Origin: Ochromonadaceae sp. CCMP2298
Taxonomy: Eukaryota; Sar; Synurophyceae; Ochromonadales; Ochromonadaceae
Reading direction: 5' to 3'
Assembly (NCBI GenBank): GCA_026770595.1
Contig: MU633770.1
Coordinates: forward strand, 1-24,501
DNA length: 24,501 bases
Positions 21,907-24,501 of the stretch are shown in pieces. Each line of letters opens with the position of its first letter. The first letter of the stretch is position 1. The notes beneath the pieces are model-generated. The model was not told where the DNA came from and ran no database searches. It saw only the letters and a list, made by a program, of their open reading frames with translations. The position numbers and the translations under genes are program-made.

Positions 21907-23305
21907 TTATGTATATGTTACATAACGCCCCCCCTGCACTCCCTCACTCTCCTGTTAACCGTCCGTCCACAGGTACACTGCTGGGTCTGGCGGCTGTGGT
22001 CAACGGCGACGGCTCCTGCCTCGTGCTCGCCCTGCCCGCGCAGAGCATTACCCACTCTTCAGACCTTCTCGACATCCCCATGCTATCCGAAGAGGACGTG
22101 TCTGTGTGCAGGCTGGCGGTGCGGGGCCGACTGATCACGTGCGTCTGCTGGAACCCACACGTGCCTCTGCAGGTCTGCTGCGGCCTGTCCGACGGAGCGG
22201 TCTGCATATGGGACGTCGAGCCATCTCTCCAACAGCCCCGCCTCGGTAGTGACGCCAGCACAAATGAACCCGCACCCGTTCGACAAATGGTGGATCTGCA
22301 ACTATTGGACCCCTCCATCCCTGCCATGGTCGCGGTGCGCACGCTGCAGCACTGCCCCTACAGCGCAGACCTGCTGCTGCTCTCGGGACAGGACGGCGTG
22401 AAGGTAAGAACAGCAATCACACTATAATGCACTACAATACGCGAAGTGACCACGGTTCTATCCTCACCCCCCCACTCAGCTGTGGAGCACTAGCGACGTC
22501 TCCTGCTCCCCGCCCTATTATGTGCGCAAGGGCTGTGCCTCCTCCCTCACTGCGGCGTGGGACCCCAGCGCGTTCGGCGTGTACTACAGCGACAGCGAGA
22601 CCACGACGGTAAGTGCTCGCACCCTATACAATCCGCTAGCCTTACAATGTTCTAACCCCAAACCCTCCCTAGCTGAACTACAGCCCTCTCTGGGCCACCG
22701 AGAACCTCCCTCAGAAGAGACGGTCAGCGCTGTACACGCACGTCCACAAGTACGGCGCCATTTGGGCCATCCAGACCATGATGTGTGGCGGCCAGCCCTT
22801 CGTGCTCTCTGCTGCCTCGGACGGCTCCGTGCAGGGGGGCTTCCTGTCCCACCTGTGTCTGGGGAGAACCGCCCTTTATACGGAGTTCTTCAGCATCGCG
22901 TCCGTCACCACCGAGTGCCGCCTAGAGGTGAAGAGCGGGATAAGGGGTGGTGGTGGTCGTCTCAGAATCGATGTTGGTGGTAGCAGTGATGACAGCTCCA
23001 GCGACGAAGAGGCCCCACTGGAGACGAAGCTGACGACTGTGCTGGCCGTGGTGGCTAAGAGGACGATGGTTGCGCAGTCCAGGCCAGCGGGTGCAGAGAC
23101 CATGGCCAGCTCGAACGCGATGGCTCTGCACTGCGTAGACAGCCAAGCCATCCGTGAGGGTGCACGGCAGGATGGCAAGGGTAGTAGCAGTAGCAAGGGC
23201 AGTAGCAGCAGTAGCAGCAGTAGCAGTAGCAGTAGCAGTATATCAGGACACATTGTGGCCTATGGGGGGGCAGCGGGCTTGCTGCGATTGCACGTGCTGC
23301 CGTAG
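20558..23305 (+). CDS. AT-hook WD40 protein, likely TFIIIC subunit GTF3C2-like, four exons
   Basis: Exons 20558-21854, 21973-22403, 22480-22608 and 22673-23305 join in frame to 829 residues. The frame opens at a GTG at 20555, but ATG 20558 is taken as start. Blade-like segments are GGPIWSIAFAP...NVLQVW (120-178), SSWQVAWSP...LLGLAAV, CVCWNP...GAVCIWDV, LLSGQDGVKLW, SLTAAWDPSAFGVYYSD, GAIWAIQ...SAASDGSV and a final GHIVAYGGAAGLLRLHV, fitting a seven-bladed propeller. Between blades 1 and 2 lies an insert of about 230 residues with three AT-hook cores GRPRK (206, 225, 242), a lysine-rich stretch and an acidic region. The blade 1 and 2 pattern with AT-hooks resembles GTF3C2/TFC6, part of the B-box-binding half of RNA polymerase III factor TFIIIC. 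The WD40 plus AT-hook architecture is clear; the TFIIIC assignment is by resemblance and less sure. Confidence 0.72.
21620..21718 (+). repeat. in-frame 33-base minisatellite (three copies) in the AT-hook WD40 gene
   Basis: Three tandem units starting at 21620, 21653 and 21686 encode DAGAKDEADAI, DAGAKEDIDAV and DAGAKEEVEAV. The 33-base period keeps the frame. It forms the end of the acidic, probably unstructured insert between propeller blades 1 and 2. Confidence 0.85.
21855..21972 (+). repeat. intron 1 of the AT-hook WD40 gene, with (GT)15
   Basis: Donor GTATCG at 21855, acceptor CACAG ending at 21972, phase 1 (GGTTG-TLLGLAAV). A perfect GT run fills 21871-21900 and continues as TATG units. 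Confidence 0.85.
22404..22479 (+). other. intron 2 of the AT-hook WD40 gene
   Basis: Donor GTAAGA at 22404, acceptor CTCAG ending at 22479, phase 0, joining SGQDGVK to LWSTSDV, which restores a standard WD-repeat end. At 76 bases it is the shortest intron in the window. Confidence 0.85.
22609..22672 (+). other. intron 3 of the AT-hook WD40 gene
   Basis: Donor GTAAGT at 22609, acceptor CCTAG ending at 22672, phase 0, joining SDSETTT to LNYSPLW. It is 64 bases long. The acceptor choice is the best in-frame one but less certain than the others. Confidence 0.75.
23181..23240 (+). repeat. (AGC/AGT)n trinucleotide run encoding polyserine
   Basis: An AGY run near the end of the AT-hook WD40 gene, encoding a serine tract interrupted by KG, just before the last propeller strand (GHIVAYGG). 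It is in frame and probably a flexible loop. Confidence 0.85.
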
Positions 23306-23413
23306 CTTATGTACGCAACTAACACAATGAGGGGAAAAGGTATTGATTTGTTCTTACTGTTCTTACTGTACAGTTGAATACCTAGGCTCATGTTGACACA
23401 CTCAGGTCGAGGA

Positions 23414-23485
23414 GACAGTCGATTGCATCAGGCGACCAGCAGTTATTAATAACTTATGCCGGCAGCTGTCATCCCATCGAAGATC
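23414..23485 (-). promoter_or_regulatory. SECIS element (form-2-like), distal copy
   Basis: Read on the minus strand: lower stem TCGAT/ATCGA with weaker pairing beneath, internal loop, 5' core ATGAC (ATGA at 23472-23469) and 3' core TGAT (23430-23427). These give the UGAN/NGAU non-Watson-Crick quartet. The upper helix includes CCGGC paired with GCTGG (one G-U). Then comes a 5' bulge ATA, partly AA (23455-23454), 13 bases after the ATGA, and a mini-helix AGTTA/TAACT. This matches form-2 eukaryotic SECIS elements, which recruit SBP2 and direct selenocysteine insertion at UGA. Its position in the 3' UTR of a peroxidase with an in-frame TGA fits. Folding was done by eye. Confidence 0.78.
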
Positions 23486-23547
23486 CCTCCACCACAAAAT
23501 GGACAAGAAAAATTATCATGTCGAAACGCCTGTCCTGAGTGCATTTC

Positions 23548-23605
23548 GATCTGCGGTTGCATCAGGCTAGCAGCAGTGCCGTTAGCCGTCATTCCACCGC
23601 AGATC
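23548..23605 (-). promoter_or_regulatory. SECIS-like hairpin, proximal copy, apical part missing
   Basis: On the minus strand, a perfect 10-bp lower stem (GATCTGCGGT with ACCGCAGATC), the same internal loop, the same ATGAC and TGAT core (23592-23589 and 23564-23561), and an upper stem GGCTA/TAGCC plus four more pairs closed by a three-base loop. It is a diverged copy of the distal element, about 14 bases shorter at the tip and lacking the apical AA. It is probably non-functional or reduced as a SECIS, but its stem is intact. Confidence 0.7.
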
Positions 23606-23713
23606 TCGCCCCCAGCACAGGCATCCCAGTCAAGCCCTCCGATCTGATATCGATATGTACATGGTAGGGTGTCGGAAGTGCTCCTACATAGAATCAGCAG
23701 GGCTTGCCTCTTC

Positions 23714-24383
23714 CTATGCGCTGTCTACCTCCAGCAGAGCCTTGATGTGTGACTCGAAGGAGAGGGGGCTCTCCTGGGGGCCGAACCTCTTCACTGGCAC
23801 GCCCTCGGCATCGCACAGGAACTTGGTGAAGTTCCACTTCAGAGTCTGCCCCAGGACGCCGCCGCTCAAGTCCTGCTTCAGGAATTCGTACAGAGGGGCC
23901 GTCTTAGCGCCGTTCTCGCACTCCAGCTTGCCCAGAATGGGGAAGGTTGCCCCCTTGCCCTTGGCGAACTCCAGGACCTCCGCGTTGGCGCCTGGCTCCT
24001 GAGATCCGAAGTTGTTGCAGGGGAACGCAAGAATCTCCAGGCCCGTTGTTCTAAGAGTCAAGAATGTAATTATAACAAGAGTCAGAAACGGAGGTGCTGG
24101 TGGTAGGTTATAGACACGCCCCTGGGGGTGAGAAGGCGTATTGGCATATGCACCGTTTGTCTTACCCATATTTGGAATACAGAATCTGCAGCTCCGCGTA
24201 GTTCTGCTTCGTCAAACCTCACTTAGATGCGACGTTCACCACTAGATACGCCTTCTTGCCCTTGTACGTGGCGAGGCTGAGCGCCTGATTATCAATGGTC
24301 TCGACGCTAAAGTCGAAGATGCTTTTTGCGGCAGCTCCGCTCGTGCCGAGGACTTTCGCTTTCGTTGAACTAGAGGCTCCCAT
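23714..24383 (-). CDS. selenocysteine-containing glutathione peroxidase, two exons
   Basis: On the minus strand, exons 24383-24166 and 24050-23714 join in phase 2 to 184 residues, with TGA at codon 55 read as selenocysteine and TAG as stop. Family motifs run through it: NVASK-U-GLTKQNY (50-61), LAFPCNNFGSQEPG (80-93) and LKWNFTKF (143-150). The catalytic tetrad is Sec55, Gln90, Trp145 and Asn146. The enzyme reduces hydroperoxides with thiols. The usual NQF is NNF. The resolving cysteine of plant thioredoxin-type peroxidases (FACxxF) is absent, so a monomeric GPX4-like mechanism is likely. The N-terminus MGASSST fits an N-myristoylation site and there is no obvious signal peptide. The intron (24165-24051) has donor GTAAGA and acceptor TTAG. 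A premature stop is the alternative, but position and 3' UTR argue against it. Confidence 0.93.
24219..24221 (-). other. in-frame TGA read as selenocysteine
   Basis: Codon 55 of the peroxidase. It falls at the catalytic cysteine/selenocysteine position of the family, and the frame continues with conserved residues on both sides. TGA also ends the PP1 gene, so it is not a general sense codon. Confidence 0.92.
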
Positions 24384-24387
24384 CGTG

Positions 24388-24486
24388 TCAGCGAGTCGGT
24401 GAGAGAAGGTAGAGGAGAGTGGGAAGATGCTCGTTTGGTTTGATAGACAGATCGGGAAGAGGACTCTGGAGCAAAGAGCGCGTCAT
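24388..24486 (-). other. short upstream ORF before the peroxidase start
   Basis: An ATG at 24486-24484 opens 32 codons (MTRSLLQSPL...) and ends in TGA four bases before the peroxidase ATG. If the transcript starts upstream of it, it could reduce initiation at the main start. No transcription start can be seen, so it may simply be untranscribed. The rest of 24384-24501 is a C/T-rich 5' flank on this strand. Confidence 0.3.
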
Positions 24487-24501
24487 CCTTGCACCTCTCC
24501 C

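Larger units (their letters stand above)
23306..23713. other. tail-to-tail spacer, mostly the 3' UTR of the glutathione peroxidase gene
   Basis: 408 bases between two convergent stop codons. On the minus strand it holds two SECIS-like hairpins. The distal one ends 108 bases from the neighbouring stop codon, so a peroxidase transcript that includes it comes close to, or overlaps, the neighbour's 3' UTR. No AATAAA was seen on either strand. Confidence 0.75.

Noticed and set aside
24219-24221. TGA as a premature stop making the peroxidase a pseudogene
   Set aside because: It coincides with the catalytic Sec site, the frame and splice sites stay intact on both sides, and SECIS-like hairpins lie in the 3' UTR.

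Overview
This is a GC-rich piece of a eukaryotic nuclear genome. Five protein-coding genes are visible, all with short GT-AG spliceosomal introns of roughly 115-195 bases. One gene is an axonemal outer-arm dynein heavy chain, so the organism builds motile cilia or flagella. Another is a glutathione peroxidase whose catalytic residue is encoded by an in-frame TGA (selenocysteine). Together these argue against flowering plants and higher fungi and fit a flagellated protist or unicellular alga. I cannot name the lineage. TAA, TAG and TGA are all used as normal stops here, so TGA is not globally reassigned.

Layout, left to right: (1) 1-404, 5' flank with a short tandem repeat and two small hairpins; (2) 405-2472 (+), a TM9SF2/4-type nonaspanin, two exons; (3) 2473-3407, a tail-to-tail spacer with a pyrimidine-rich repeat; (4) 3408-4758 (-), the catalytic subunit of protein phosphatase 1, four exons; (5) 4759-5574, a divergent promoter region with a good TATA box facing the dynein gene; (6) 5575-20105 (+), a six-exon gamma-type (DNAH5/DNAH8-class) outer-arm dynein heavy chain predicted at 4592 residues; (7) 20106-20557, a spacer with three TGTAA motifs and an 18-bp perfect palindrome; (8) 20558-23305 (+), a WD40 protein resembling the TFIIIC subunit GTF3C2, with three AT-hooks inserted between its first two propeller blades; (9) 23306-23713, a second tail-to-tail spacer that is the 3' UTR of the last gene; (10) 23714-24383 (-), the selenocysteine glutathione peroxidase, two exons.

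The most interesting part is the right end. Conventional ORF calling truncates the peroxidase because codon 55 is TGA. That codon sits exactly at the catalytic position (NVASK-U-GLT), and the rest of the family pattern continues in frame through one intron. The 3' UTR carries two related SECIS-like hairpins in tandem. The distal one has the ATGA...TGAT quartet, an AA in a 5' apical bulge and an upper mini-helix, as in form-2 SECIS elements. The proximal one has the same stem and quartet but has lost the apical part. The two lower stems differ by a compensatory base-pair change, so the structure seems to have been maintained at some time.

The genes do not form an obvious functional cluster; this is ordinary gene-dense eukaryotic sequence with tightly packed, often convergent or divergent neighbours. 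Phosphatase PP1 is known to regulate axonemal dynein in flagellates and shares a divergent promoter with the dynein gene here, but any functional link is inference.
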